In this document: positions 26,401-34,702 of the stretch, piece by piece
How positions within the stretch are numbered: the stretch's first letter is position 1
Layout of the letters: every line of letters starts with the position of its first letter
Origin: Aliirhizobium wenxiniae
Lineage (GTDB): Bacteria; Pseudomonadota; Alphaproteobacteria; Rhizobiales; Rhizobiaceae
Assembly: GCF_014201355.1 (NCBI RefSeq)
Contig: NZ_JACHEG010000001.1
Span: forward strand, 620,001 to 684,000
Length of the DNA stretch: 64,000 nucleotides
Reading direction: 5' to 3'
Program-made: the position numbers and the translations under genes
The notes under the pieces: generated by a model
Database searches by the model: none
The model's input: only the letters and a program-made list of their open reading frames with translations
What the model was told of the DNA's origin: nothing

Positions 26401-26606
26401 CTGATCACAGGCTGATCGACATCCGGCAACTCGCGGACCTCGACACCGACCAGCGCGGCAAGACCGGCGACCACCAGCAATGTGTTGAGGACCGCGGCCA
26501 GTATAGGACGCCGCACGAAAAGTGCGGTGAAACCCTGCTTGCCGGATTGACCGTTTGACGCACCCTGCACGGCCTCGTGCGATTGTCCGCCTTTATCCTC
26601 GCTCAT
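23418..26606 (-). CDS. RND efflux transporter permease
   Basis: A 1062-residue inner-membrane proton-driven pump subunit of the hydrophobic/amphiphilic efflux (HAE1) family. The first membrane helix is at about 32-50 (FVRRPILAAVLNTLLVVAGLA in part), with two large periplasmic loops and the two halves expected for 12 helices. The proton-relay aspartates are in GLVVDDAIVVLENI (helix 4). The C-terminal half shows GVMAKNGILIVEFANHLR. Its start overlaps the adaptor stop (ATGA, 26603-26606). No TolC-like outer-membrane gene is present, so it would borrow one. Confidence 0.94.
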   Translation of the reverse strand: MSEDKGGQSHEAVQGASNGQSGKQGFTALFVRRPILAAVLNTLLVVAGLAALVGVEVRELPDVDQPVISVRTTYDGASAQTMDQEVTDVIEGAVARVSGLKSISSISDFGQSRVTLEFSDTADLAVAANDVRDALGRVTGQLPEDADEPRIIKADSDSQPIMRLAVTSSTMSMEELTLLVDNEVSDRLAAVDGVADVELYGDQEKIFRVDVNQTALASRGLTIADLSNALSTAAMDVPAGSLESSTQDIVVRATANLTKPEDFENILINDNVRLRDVATVMLGPDDGTTALRSNGIQGVGLGVLRQAQSNTLSISEGVRAAVAELSKSLPEGTRIAITSDDAVFIEGALHEVEIALALSGTIVVLVIFLFLRDWKATLIPALTMPVALIGTLVAIYMVGFSINILTLLAIVLATGLVVDDAIVVLENIVRRRAEGMGPRAAAVIGTQEVFFAVLATTATLAAVFIPLSFLPGQMGGLFREFGFVLAFAVALSSITALTLCPMLASRMLTKPIKEKHDGLLGRFGTLFATVYRTTLHACLNVPAAVVVVALLFGGAGYMAFKTVKSELTPPEDRAMVFLRATAPEGVSLKYMRDKLQQVEEKLQPLVDAGEIQNIYSISGQGGAKNNGFMVLTLAPWSERDRSQADIVKDINAATATVPALRAFAQQQNSLRIRGAGNGLQMALVGTSHEQLTAATAKLVDSLRETNLFDTPRLNDEPNQAQIFITVNRERASDLGIDIKGLGTAVQSLLEGRSVVDVFVDGEAIPVKLKSTTRPIDDPTDLESIFLKTKDGRMVPMSTVATLEERAVSPTLRREQQLASVSFSAGLKDGVSLGQAVQVATELAQPLLPQGSRLIPLAEAATLKENSSGMALTFGFAIAIIFLVLAAQFESVLSSIIIMSTVPLGLACAAFALVLTGSSLNVYSQIGLVLLVGVMAKNGILIVEFANHLRNEGANCREAIERACSLRLRPVMMTMIATVIGGLPLVLAQGAGAEARIALGWVIVGGLGFATLVTLYITPVAYLLLARFAKPHAHEEARFHDELENAKKSRANDSKQPPLLAAE

Positions 26607-27787
26607 CGGCTGGCAACCTCCGGCGGCTTTTCACCTGCAATGCGGACTGCACCACCTTCGCGAACACGCTGCAGGCCTTCGGTTGCGATGACATCGCCTT
26701 CGTTCAGGTCCGCAGCAACCAGAATGGCGTCCGGATTGCGCTGGATGATCAGAACCCTTGCCTTTACCGACTTGTGATCTTCGATACGCCAGACGAAGGA
26801 GCCCTGCGTATCCCATTGGATCGCAAGCGGATCGACAGCCGGATAGGTCTCCCCGGGAAAGCGCATGGTCACGCCGAAGGACATGCCGGCCCGCAATTCG
26901 TCTTCGCCATTCGGGATCTTGGCCCGAATGCGGATCGTGCGGCTGGCGGGGTCGACCCGGTTATCCACCGCCTCGACAGAACCTTTGAATGTCTGTCCGG
27001 GACGCGAGATCGACGCGGCTTCCACCGGCATGCCGCTCTTAACCTGCACGGCGAACCGCTCAGGAGCCCAGAAATCGACAAGCAGTTCGGATCGGTTATC
27101 GATCGTCACCACATTGCTCGTAGTCGTAACATTGTCACCGATATTGATGGCGACGATACCGACAATGCCGTCGATCGGCGCAACGACGGATCGGCGCTTC
27201 AGCGAGAGTTGCGCGTTGGTCAGCGCAAGCTGCGCCGTCTCTTCGGCGATTTGCGCATCAAGCACTTCAAGCCTGGAGAAGCTTCTCAGGTTCTTGTAGC
27301 TCTCCGACTTTTCCTTTGCGCTGCGCAGAAGCACCTGCGCCTGATCGCGCAGAATGATCTGTTCGTCATCATCGAGTTGTGCGAGCACCTGCCCCTTTTT
27401 CACCCGATCGCCCGACTTCACAAGGATCTCGTTGATCGTGCCTGCAGCTTGCGGCATCACGATAACCGACTGGATCGCCTCGCCGTCACCGATGGCGGAT
27501 AGGCTGTCGTTGACGATGCCGGTTCCGACCGGACGCGTTGCAACGAGTACGGCCTGCCCGCTTGCCGAATTCTGCCGATTGCCGCCAGCACCCGCCGAGC
27601 GTTGGCCGCTTCCTGCAACGGTCGCCGAAGCCGGTTCGCTCGATTTCGGATTGATCGCCGAGACGATTGCCTCAGGCACTCCCATAGAGACCAGCGTGCG
27701 GCCAGCATCAGCTGACAGATAAACCCAGAAACAGAGGCCTCCGAGTAAAACCGCAGCCGACAAAAGAAGCTGGTTCCAGATCCGCAT
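26603..27787 (-). CDS. RND efflux periplasmic adaptor subunit
   Basis: A 394-residue membrane fusion protein that links the RND pump to an outer-membrane channel. An N-terminal membrane anchor is seen at 5-27, then the lipoyl-like half motif GTINEILVKSGDRVKKGQVLAQLDD, an alpha hairpin (about 160-215), the second lipoyl half SVVAPIDGIVG, and the beta-barrel/MP domain. It is the first gene of the two-gene efflux operon. The promoter should lie in the 294-base divergent region shared with the helicase gene. Confidence 0.93.
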   Translation of the reverse strand: MRIWNQLLLSAAVLLGGLCFWVYLSADAGRTLVSMGVPEAIVSAINPKSSEPASATVAGSGQRSAGAGGNRQNSASGQAVLVATRPVGTGIVNDSLSAIGDGEAIQSVIVMPQAAGTINEILVKSGDRVKKGQVLAQLDDDEQIILRDQAQVLLRSAKEKSESYKNLRSFSRLEVLDAQIAEETAQLALTNAQLSLKRRSVVAPIDGIVGIVAINIGDNVTTTSNVVTIDNRSELLVDFWAPERFAVQVKSGMPVEAASISRPGQTFKGSVEAVDNRVDPASRTIRIRAKIPNGEDELRAGMSFGVTMRFPGETYPAVDPLAIQWDTQGSFVWRIEDHKSVKARVLIIQRNPDAILVAADLNEGDVIATEGLQRVREGGAVRIAGEKPPEVASR

Positions 27788-28081
27788 TCATGTCCTCGTG
27801 AAGTATCTTTGGGTGTAAGGAGTATCCTCGTTTCCCCATTAACAAGCAATGGCTGTGCCACCGCCTTACCGATTTGTAACATCACGGGATTTCACGCTTA
27901 TGTCAGAATGAGATCATCCCTTGAGTTGCAAAATGCGACTATGCCGATGTTCTTGCCAGCGTGAACGATCTTTGCGTGTCGGAGTTCAATTCGCGTCGTG
28001 ATGAGCGACTTCATCCGCAAATACGGGAATGAAAAGAGAACATCGACTGGTCTTTCCGCCTCGAATCACTACATTGGCCGC

Positions 28082-30592
28082 ATGAGTAACAGTTTCGACG
28101 ATATTCCGTTCTTCGATGAAGAGCCGGAACCCGCGCCGCGCAGGCAGCAGTCCCCATCTGATCGCCAGCAACTCCAGAGTGGGGCATCAGGTGGATTGGG
28201 CATAGCAGCTCGCGCCATGGCCGCGCGCGATGGCGCACGCCCTGCCCCGGATTATCTATCCGGCCTGAATCCTGAACAGCGCGAGGCAGTGGAAACCGTG
28301 GACGGCCCGGTTCTTGTTCTTGCAGGAGCCGGCACCGGAAAGACACGCGTCTTAACCACCCGCATCGCCCATATTCTGGCGACAGGTAAAGCCTGGCCCA
28401 GCCAGATCCTCGCCGTCACCTTTACCAACAAGGCGGCACGCGAGATGAAGGAGCGTATCGGCGTCCTCGTCGGCGGTGCAGTCGAAGGCATGCCTTGGCT
28501 CGGCACGTTCCATTCGATCGGGGTGAAGATCCTGCGTCGCCATGCCGAACTGGTCGGACTGCGTTCGGACTTCACCATTCTCGATACCGATGACGTGGTT
28601 CGACTGATCAAGCAGCTGATCCAGGCCGAGGGCCTGGACGACAAGCGCTGGCCGGCAAAACAATTCGCCGGCATGATCGACGGCTGGAAGAATAAGGGGC
28701 TGCTTCCACCCGATATCCCCGAAGGGGACGCCCGCGCCTTCGCCAATGGCAAGGGCCGCGAACTCTATGCTGCCTATCAGGCACGCTTGAGAACGCTCAA
28801 CGCCTGCGACTTTGGCGACCTTCTGCTGCATCCGATCGCGATCTTCCGCAAGACGCCGGACCTGCTGAAGGAATATCACGAGAAATTCCGCTATATCCTG
28901 GTCGACGAGTATCAGGACACCAATACCGCACAATATATGTGGCTGCGCCTGCTGGCACAGCGACCTAAGAACGTGCCGCAGAACGTCTGCTGCGTTGGCG
29001 ACGACGACCAGTCGATCTATGGATGGCGAGGTGCGGAAGTCGACAACATCCTGCGCTTCGAAAAGGATTTTCCGGGCGCCAAGGTCATCAAGCTGGAACG
29101 CAATTACCGTTCCACTGAACATATTTTGGGCGCTGCAGGCCACCTGATCGCCCATAACGAGGGCAGGCTGGGCAAGACTCTTTTCACCGATCGCGTCGAT
29201 CCTGACGACGAGAAGGTCATCGTTCACGCTGCCTGGGACAGTGAAGAGGAAGCCCGTGCCGTCGGCGAGGAAATCGAGCGGCTGCAGCGCGGTGATGGTG
29301 ACGGCAAGAAGCATGCCTTGAACGACATGGCGATCCTCGTGCGCGCCTCGTTCCAGATGCGCGAGTTCGAAGATCGCTTTGTCACGCTTGGCCTGAACTA
29401 TCGCGTCGTCGGCGGTCCACGTTTCTACGAACGGCTCGAAATCCGCGATGCCATGGCCTATTTCCGCCTCGTCTGCCAGCCGGCGGATGATCTGGCCTTC
29501 GAGCGTATCATCAATACGCCGAAACGAGGGCTCGGCGACACGACTGTTCGTTATCTGCACGATTCCGCCCGCGCCCGCGACATTCCTATGCTGCAGGCCG
29601 CGGCCGAGATGGTCGAAACGGATGAGCTGAAGCCGAAGGCTCGCAAGGCGCTTTTCGATGTCGTGCAGAACTTCAGGAACTGGCAGGAACGACTTGAACG
29701 GACGGAACATACCGAACTTGCAGAGCAGATCCTCGAAGAGTCGGGCTATACCGACATGTGGAAGAACGACAAATCTGCAGAAGCACCGGGCCGTCTCGAA
29801 AACCTGAAGGAACTGATCCGCTCCATGGAGCAGTTCGACAGCATGCGCGGCTTCCTCGAGCACGTCTCCCTCGTCATGGATGCCGAGCAGAACGAAAACC
29901 TCGACGCTGTCTCGATCATGACGCTCCATTCGGCCAAGGGGCTGGAATTCGATACCGTCTTCCTGCCAGGCTGGGAAGAAGGCCTCTTTCCGCATCAACG
30001 CGCGCTCGATGAAGGCGGCCGCTCCGGCCTAGAGGAAGAGCGCCGCCTCGCCTATGTCGGCATCACGCGCGCAAAGCACCGCTGCCATATCTGGTTTGTT
30101 TCCAACCGCCGCATTCATGGCCTCTGGCAATCGACCATGCCATCCCGATTCCTTGAAGAACTGCCGCAGAACCACGTCGATGTCGCAGCTTCGGATTCAT
30201 CGAATTACGGAGGTTATGGCGGACGCGGCGGTTACGGCCAGTCGCGTTTCGACAAGGCAGATCCCTTCGCCAACAATTACTCGACACCAGGCTGGAAACG
30301 CGCGCAGGCCAACAAGACTGATGCCACCCGCGACAACTGGGGCAACCGCTCCGGCCATGCGGTGGAACGCATCGGTTACGGAGAAAGCGGCCCGCGCGGC
30401 CGCACGATCGACGGCGAGCTTGTGGCCAAGTCGGTGGCCGACACGCCATCGAAATTCACGATCGGCGATCGGGTTTTCCACATCAAGTTCGGCAATGGCA
30501 ATGTCATGGCGATCGAAGGCAACAAGCTGACGATCGAATTTGACCGAGCCGGTCAGAAGCGCGTTCTGGATGGTTTTGTGGAAAAGGCGTGA
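28082..30592 (+). CDS. uvrD: UvrD/PcrA-type ATP-dependent DNA helicase
   Basis: An 836-residue superfamily 1A 3'-5' helicase for repair and replication-fork rescue. Motif I is AGAGTGKT (81-88), motif II is VDEYQDTN, motif III is GDDDQSIYGWRGA, motif IV is LERNYRS and motif VI is RRLAYVGITRAKH. The N-terminal 60 residues and the Gly/Arg-rich C-terminal linker are variable; the last 40 residues form the PcrA/UvrD C-terminal beta domain. I start at ATG 28082 (MSNSFDD), not the open frame at 27998. I looked for a GTTC-N7-GTTC SOS box upstream and did not find one. Confidence 0.95.
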   Translation: MSNSFDDIPFFDEEPEPAPRRQQSPSDRQQLQSGASGGLGIAARAMAARDGARPAPDYLSGLNPEQREAVETVDGPVLVLAGAGTGKTRVLTTRIAHILATGKAWPSQILAVTFTNKAAREMKERIGVLVGGAVEGMPWLGTFHSIGVKILRRHAELVGLRSDFTILDTDDVVRLIKQLIQAEGLDDKRWPAKQFAGMIDGWKNKGLLPPDIPEGDARAFANGKGRELYAAYQARLRTLNACDFGDLLLHPIAIFRKTPDLLKEYHEKFRYILVDEYQDTNTAQYMWLRLLAQRPKNVPQNVCCVGDDDQSIYGWRGAEVDNILRFEKDFPGAKVIKLERNYRSTEHILGAAGHLIAHNEGRLGKTLFTDRVDPDDEKVIVHAAWDSEEEARAVGEEIERLQRGDGDGKKHALNDMAILVRASFQMREFEDRFVTLGLNYRVVGGPRFYERLEIRDAMAYFRLVCQPADDLAFERIINTPKRGLGDTTVRYLHDSARARDIPMLQAAAEMVETDELKPKARKALFDVVQNFRNWQERLERTEHTELAEQILEESGYTDMWKNDKSAEAPGRLENLKELIRSMEQFDSMRGFLEHVSLVMDAEQNENLDAVSIMTLHSAKGLEFDTVFLPGWEEGLFPHQRALDEGGRSGLEEERRLAYVGITRAKHRCHIWFVSNRRIHGLWQSTMPSRFLEELPQNHVDVAASDSSNYGGYGGRGGYGQSRFDKADPFANNYSTPGWKRAQANKTDATRDNWGNRSGHAVERIGYGESGPRGRTIDGELVAKSVADTPSKFTIGDRVFHIKFGNGNVMAIEGNKLTIEFDRAGQKRVLDGFVEKA

Positions 30593-30653
30593 CGGCTTCG
30601 CCACCTCACTTATCGCTTGTTTTCTTGCTGCCAGCGCGAGGCAGTGGCGAGGC

Positions 30654-31541
30654 TTATCTCGCGACGATTGAATTTATGAACGCGTCGATCTGGTGCGTGT
30701 AATCACTTTCAAGCCCGAGCATACGATTGATTGCCATATGGCGCAGGGAAAGCGGGAGAACCCTCGCCTGTCCGCCTGATTTTCTGGCAAAAGCATTTGC
30801 CTGAGGACAAGAATCGCTCCGAAGACTGGAGCATACCAGCAACATCCGCGGTATGTTTGATCCCGCATACAACGTCGGAGAAGCTATTTTCCAGAAACGG
30901 GGATCGCTTCCGAATGCCTGATCATAAAATCGGGGATGGTTCGGCCGCTCCATGATGGACGAAACGTCGTAGGCTGCACTATCGAGCGCTATGGTTCCTG
31001 CCCATGGCTTCACGCCAGCCTTCTGGGCAATAGAACGATTGGCAGAGACGAGTGCGACAAGATGAGCACCGGCCGAATGTCCCATCAGAACCATCTTCGA
31101 AGGATCGCCACCCCATGACGCAGCGCGGCGCTGGACCATCGCCATTGCAGCCGCGACGTCAGTCGCCTGCTCAATCGGATCAGCGGCAGGGGCCAACCTT
31201 GTCTCCACAGAAACGAAGATAAACCCCTTCGGCAACCAGTGTGAGACTTTATTGTCGACTACGCCCGGAGCGGATTTCGAGCCGAACGCCCAGGCACCGC
31301 CATGCACCATCACGATGATCGGTGATCTTTGCGCGTTTTGTGGCAAATAGACATCCATGCGTTGCTCGGCCATGGAGCCATAGGCAACATCGCGCTCAAC
31401 ACTCACTCCCTTCGCTAGCGTCCCGACCTGCCGCCCAAATTGCTGTGCGTGAGCAGAAGCTGCCATTGCCGCCGTAAACAGGGCCAATCCCCATAGAACA
31501 CGGGCCGTGGACAGATACCTTGAAAAACTGAAGCCAGTCAC
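30654..31541 (-). CDS. Secreted alpha/beta hydrolase (esterase/lipase type)
   Basis: A 295-residue alpha/beta hydrolase with a probable signal peptide or anchor (about 12-33, ending AHA-QQ). The HGGAW oxyanion-hole motif (80-84) and nucleophile elbow GHSAG (154-158, Ser156) place it in the hormone-sensitive-lipase/carboxylesterase group. The acid and His should fall near the C-terminus (the LSLRHMAI region). The natural ester is unknown. It stands alone, convergent to the helicase (61 bases) and divergent from the M20 gene. Confidence 0.87.
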   Translation of the reverse strand: MTGFSFSRYLSTARVLWGLALFTAAMAASAHAQQFGRQVGTLAKGVSVERDVAYGSMAEQRMDVYLPQNAQRSPIIVMVHGGAWAFGSKSAPGVVDNKVSHWLPKGFIFVSVETRLAPAADPIEQATDVAAAMAMVQRRAASWGGDPSKMVLMGHSAGAHLVALVSANRSIAQKAGVKPWAGTIALDSAAYDVSSIMERPNHPRFYDQAFGSDPRFWKIASPTLYAGSNIPRMLLVCSSLRSDSCPQANAFARKSGGQARVLPLSLRHMAINRMLGLESDYTHQIDAFINSIVAR

Positions 31542-31692
31542 ATGTCATTCCTTCAGAAACAGATGAAGCAGATACGAATTGAGGCTCCAATCATTGCAGG
31601 AAGATTTCAGGCGCGAAGTTTTCTCGCCGCATTGCTCCTTTCGAAACTGTTCGCTAGGTCTCTTTCCCAGCCGCGAATACGGAGCACGTTTC

Positions 31693-32838
31693 ATGTCTCT
31701 CACCAATCACGACATCATCGAAACCACAGCCTGGCGCCGCCATCTTCACACCATGCCGGAAGTCTCCGGAGAAGAGGTGGAGACTGCGAGAGAAGTCGTC
31801 CGCTTCATGCGCCAGACCGAGCCGGACGCGATTGTGGAAAGGCTTGGTGGAACAGGCGTGGCGGTAATCTATGACAGCGGCGCACCTGGAAAGACCATGA
31901 TGATCCGCGCCGAGCTCGACGCCCTGCCGATCGAGGAACTCGGCGATCCGGATTACAGATCGAGAACTCCCGGCAAGAGCCACATGTGTGGCCATGACGG
32001 CCATATGGCAACGCTTGCCGCCATTGGCCGCGTGCTCGGCCGCGAACGCCCCAAAAGCGGCCGCGCCATCCTGCTGTTTCAGCCGGCAGAAGAAAACGGC
32101 GCCGGTGCTGCAGCCGTCATCGCCGACGAGAAATTCGCCGCATTGACGCCTGATTTCAGCCTCTCCCAGCACAATATGCCTGGCGTTCCTTTCGGCCATG
32201 TCTGGCTGAAGGACGGCCCGGCCAATTGTGCTTCGCGCGGCATGAAGATCATTCTGTCTGGCAAGACCGCCCATGCCGCCTATCCCGAGACAGGTACGTC
32301 GCCTGTCACTGCCGTCGCAACCCTGATGCCGGCACTCAATGCCCTGTCGACGGGCACGGTATCGGAAGGCAATCTCGTCCGCGCCACCGTCACCCATGCG
32401 GCGATCGGAGAGCCGACAGTCGGCGTTGCTCCGGGCTATAGCGAGATCTGGGTAACGTTACGCACATCGACGGACGATCAGATGGCCGCGCTTGTCGAAA
32501 CGGCTGAAAACATGGCGCGCGAGGCTTCTCACGCAGCAGGACTGAAGCTTGAAATCGAATACCAGGAGGTATTCGGCCATTGTATCAATGATGCAGAGGC
32601 CGCCGATATATTGCGTGCGGCAATGGATGCCGAAGGCGTCACCCATGAGCCAGGTGAAGGTTTTCGCGCCTCAGAGGATTTTGGCCGTTTCGGCGGCGTA
32701 TCCAAGTCGGCAATGCTGTTTCTTGGCGCTGGTGAAAACCACCCCGCGCCGCATAATCCGAACTATGATTTTCCGGATGACCTTATCCCGATCGGCGCGA
32801 AAATCTTCCTCCGTGCCGTGCGCGATACACTTGGCTGA
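31693..32838 (+). CDS. M20 family amidohydrolase
   Basis: A 381-residue zinc-type peptidase/amidohydrolase of the M20D group (hippurate, N-acyl-amino-acid or indole-acetyl-amino-acid hydrolases). The metal motif MCGHDGHM (98-105), the glutamate pair in QPAEENGAGA, and the dimerisation/lid domain (about 180-290) are visible. I start at ATG 31693 (MSLTNHD), which matches the family start; an upstream in-frame ATG at 31579 falls in the promoter region. It ends at a strong bidirectional terminator. Confidence 0.92.
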   Translation: MSLTNHDIIETTAWRRHLHTMPEVSGEEVETAREVVRFMRQTEPDAIVERLGGTGVAVIYDSGAPGKTMMIRAELDALPIEELGDPDYRSRTPGKSHMCGHDGHMATLAAIGRVLGRERPKSGRAILLFQPAEENGAGAAAVIADEKFAALTPDFSLSQHNMPGVPFGHVWLKDGPANCASRGMKIILSGKTAHAAYPETGTSPVTAVATLMPALNALSTGTVSEGNLVRATVTHAAIGEPTVGVAPGYSEIWVTLRTSTDDQMAALVETAENMAREASHAAGLKLEIEYQEVFGHCINDAEAADILRAAMDAEGVTHEPGEGFRASEDFGRFGGVSKSAMLFLGAGENHPAPHNPNYDFPDDLIPIGAKIFLRAVRDTLG

Positions 32839-32844
32839 ATACGA

Positions 32845-32868
32845 AAACGGAGCCAAAAGGCTCCGTTT
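32845..32868. terminator. Bidirectional terminator between convergent genes
   Basis: Perfect 10-bp hairpin AAACGGAGCC-AAAA-GGCTCCGTTT followed by ATTTT on the plus strand and CG on the minus. It fills the 33-base gap between the M20 gene and the DUF2778 gene and can serve both. Confidence 0.85.
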
Positions 32869-32871
32869 ATT

Positions 32872-34281
32872 TTATGCGTCGTTGTTGCCGAAAAGCTTGG
32901 CCATGAAACCGCCGCCAGAACCCGAGCCGGGGCGCTTGCCATCCCATTTGGGCACGATGATCATGTGAGTGATCTCACCGCGCTGGAATGCCTTGAGGAA
33001 ACGATCATAGTCGGCAAATGCGACGCAGCCGTGCGAATCGCCACGAACGCGAAGCAGGAAGCTATGTGCCAGAAGCCCGGTGCGGCCCTGCGGCGGCTTT
33101 CCGTCCGTCGGCGTAAGGCGAATTGCGGCGACGCCATGGAACAGGGATTCGCGCATCGAAAGCTTGTAGGTACCCGGAGGGGTCGGGCCGCGCATTTTCA
33201 CATGGGTGAATTTCGGGTTGTCGCGCATGCTGCCAATACCGGAATGCGCCTCAAGCTTGGTTCCGTTCGGCATATGCACGACACCATTGGTAATATCGTA
33301 GATTGCAACCTTAGTGCCGAGACCCGGCCACTTGGGCGAAGGCGTCGATGGGCTTTCCGGCTCCTCGCGCATCGGATTGTCCGGCTTGGCGAACGCAAGC
33401 ACCGTCGGCTTGTCATCCCCCGCAGGCTTGCCGGGTTTCTGAGGTGCAACCGATGCGATGGCGGCCAGAGCATTACCGCGAACGGCAGGCTTGGCATCAT
33501 CGCCGCGCATGCCAGCCGCAGGCCGGATCACCGGCAGCGGCCCCGCCTTTGGAAGTGCGTAGGTATCGGACGCAGGTGGAACAGCGAGCGCCACGACGTC
33601 CTGCGTGATTTCGACCGATGGCGAATTGACGGTCGCCTCATCGCTGCCTGAAGTCTCGAGCGAAGCCATCTCGACGGGCTTCATGTCCTTCAGCGCTGCA
33701 ACATTGGTAACGTTTTCTGCATCCTGAATCAGGTCAGGCATTGCGCTATCGCCGCGTGGTGCGACCAGTACCGTATCTTCCATCGCTTGGCCGAGCGCGG
33801 ACCTGATCGCGGCGGCAGCCGGACGCTTGGTCGTCAAAGCCGCGAATTGCTGCTCGTTCTCAACCTTACGGGCAGCTTTTGCCATGGCATGATGGAGCGC
33901 CTGGCTTACTGTCGAACCTTCAGGACGCAGTGCTTCCAAGGCAGCGGCCTCCGCCCCGGCCAAACGGCTCCCCTTGGCTTCAGCCAGTGACTTGCCACGC
34001 AGTCTGGAGAATTTCGCAACATCAAGCGTTCTGTCGGCACGATCGCGCGTCAAATGCTCACCCGCGACAACAGGCGAAAGAAGAGCCGTTTGAAAATGCA
34101 TATCCCTGGCAGGTTTCACCGCAGTTGCCACGGTAATCGCCGAAGCGCCGATCAACGCCGAAGCGGTGAGCCCGATGCCAATCGCCATATTCATGAAGAT
34201 CGAACGGCCACGCTTGCGCTTCGCCGGACGCTTCGAGACCTTGTTCCGCTTCGTGGAGGCTTCGACCCTACGCACCATCAC
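32872..34281 (-). CDS. DUF2778 (Tlde1-like) membrane-anchored cell-wall protein
   Basis: A 469-residue protein: a basic cytoplasmic start (KRNKVSKRPAKRKRGR), one membrane helix at about 31-52, a long low-complexity periplasmic segment (about 55-320), and a C-terminal enzyme-like domain (about 325-455). This last part has the DUF2778 pattern: HSGIGSM, PTPPGTYKL, FHGVAAIRLTP, GRTGLLAHS and GDSHGCVAF. The His and the Cys resemble the L,D-transpeptidase-fold catalytic pair. DUF2778 is, from memory, the domain of the Tlde1 type VI effector, which cuts or exchanges peptidoglycan peptides. A housekeeping wall role is more likely here. Confidence 0.78.
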   Translation of the reverse strand: MMVRRVEASTKRNKVSKRPAKRKRGRSIFMNMAIGIGLTASALIGASAITVATAVKPARDMHFQTALLSPVVAGEHLTRDRADRTLDVAKFSRLRGKSLAEAKGSRLAGAEAAALEALRPEGSTVSQALHHAMAKAARKVENEQQFAALTTKRPAAAAIRSALGQAMEDTVLVAPRGDSAMPDLIQDAENVTNVAALKDMKPVEMASLETSGSDEATVNSPSVEITQDVVALAVPPASDTYALPKAGPLPVIRPAAGMRGDDAKPAVRGNALAAIASVAPQKPGKPAGDDKPTVLAFAKPDNPMREEPESPSTPSPKWPGLGTKVAIYDITNGVVHMPNGTKLEAHSGIGSMRDNPKFTHVKMRGPTPPGTYKLSMRESLFHGVAAIRLTPTDGKPPQGRTGLLAHSFLLRVRGDSHGCVAFADYDRFLKAFQRGEITHMIIVPKWDGKRPGSGSGGGFMAKLFGNNDA

Positions 34282-34653
34282 TCGTTACCCGAACCGTTAC
34301 TCATCACTGCAAAGGCCGCAAAAAGCGCCTCGCCTACCAGACTGGAGTGGCCTTCCGAAAAGGAATGATTCCGCGCAAAACCACTCTGCGAATGGGTGAG
34401 AGAATGAACGATTATGGTAACCAATGTCTTTACGCCGCCCCGATCAGTTTCGATGGCGCTCATAAAAGCGCATGCCGTCGGAAGTTTAGCCAAAATGCGG
34501 CAAGGCTGTGTTTCTGGCCTCGGCGATTAAGGCGGGTCAAGCTGACGACTGTTGCTGTTTAGCGACAAAAACCCGGTTATACAAGGCAACGGGAATAATT
34601 CGCTGGGGATGCGACGCTGTGCAACGGCACAATAAAAAGACCCGTGATGAAAA
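34282..34653. other. Intergenic region without a recognised gene
   Basis: About 370 bases between the start of the DUF2778 gene and the terminator of the YeeE/YedE gene. The short open frames here have no ribosome sites or recognisable families. It should hold the minus-strand promoter of the DUF2778 gene. I see no clear RNA gene. Confidence 0.4.
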
Positions 34654-34676
34654 ACGGCCACGCTATACGTGGCCGT
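34654..34676 (-). terminator. Terminator after the YeeE/YedE gene
   Basis: Perfect 9-bp hairpin ACGGCCACG-TATAG-CGTGGCCGT followed by TTTTC on the minus strand, 27 bases after the stop of the transporter gene. Confidence 0.88.
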
Positions 34677-34702
34677 CTCTTGTCAGAAACAGTGATATTT
34701 TA

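Noticed and set aside
27788..28081. SOS (LexA) box before the helicase
   Set aside because: Single GTTC and GAAC words occur, but not the direct repeat GTTC-N7-GTTC used by alphaproteobacterial LexA.
28352..29998. 548-codon open frame antisense to the UvrD-type helicase
   Set aside because: Complete overlap with an intact helicase carrying all motifs; no ribosome site or family for the antisense product.
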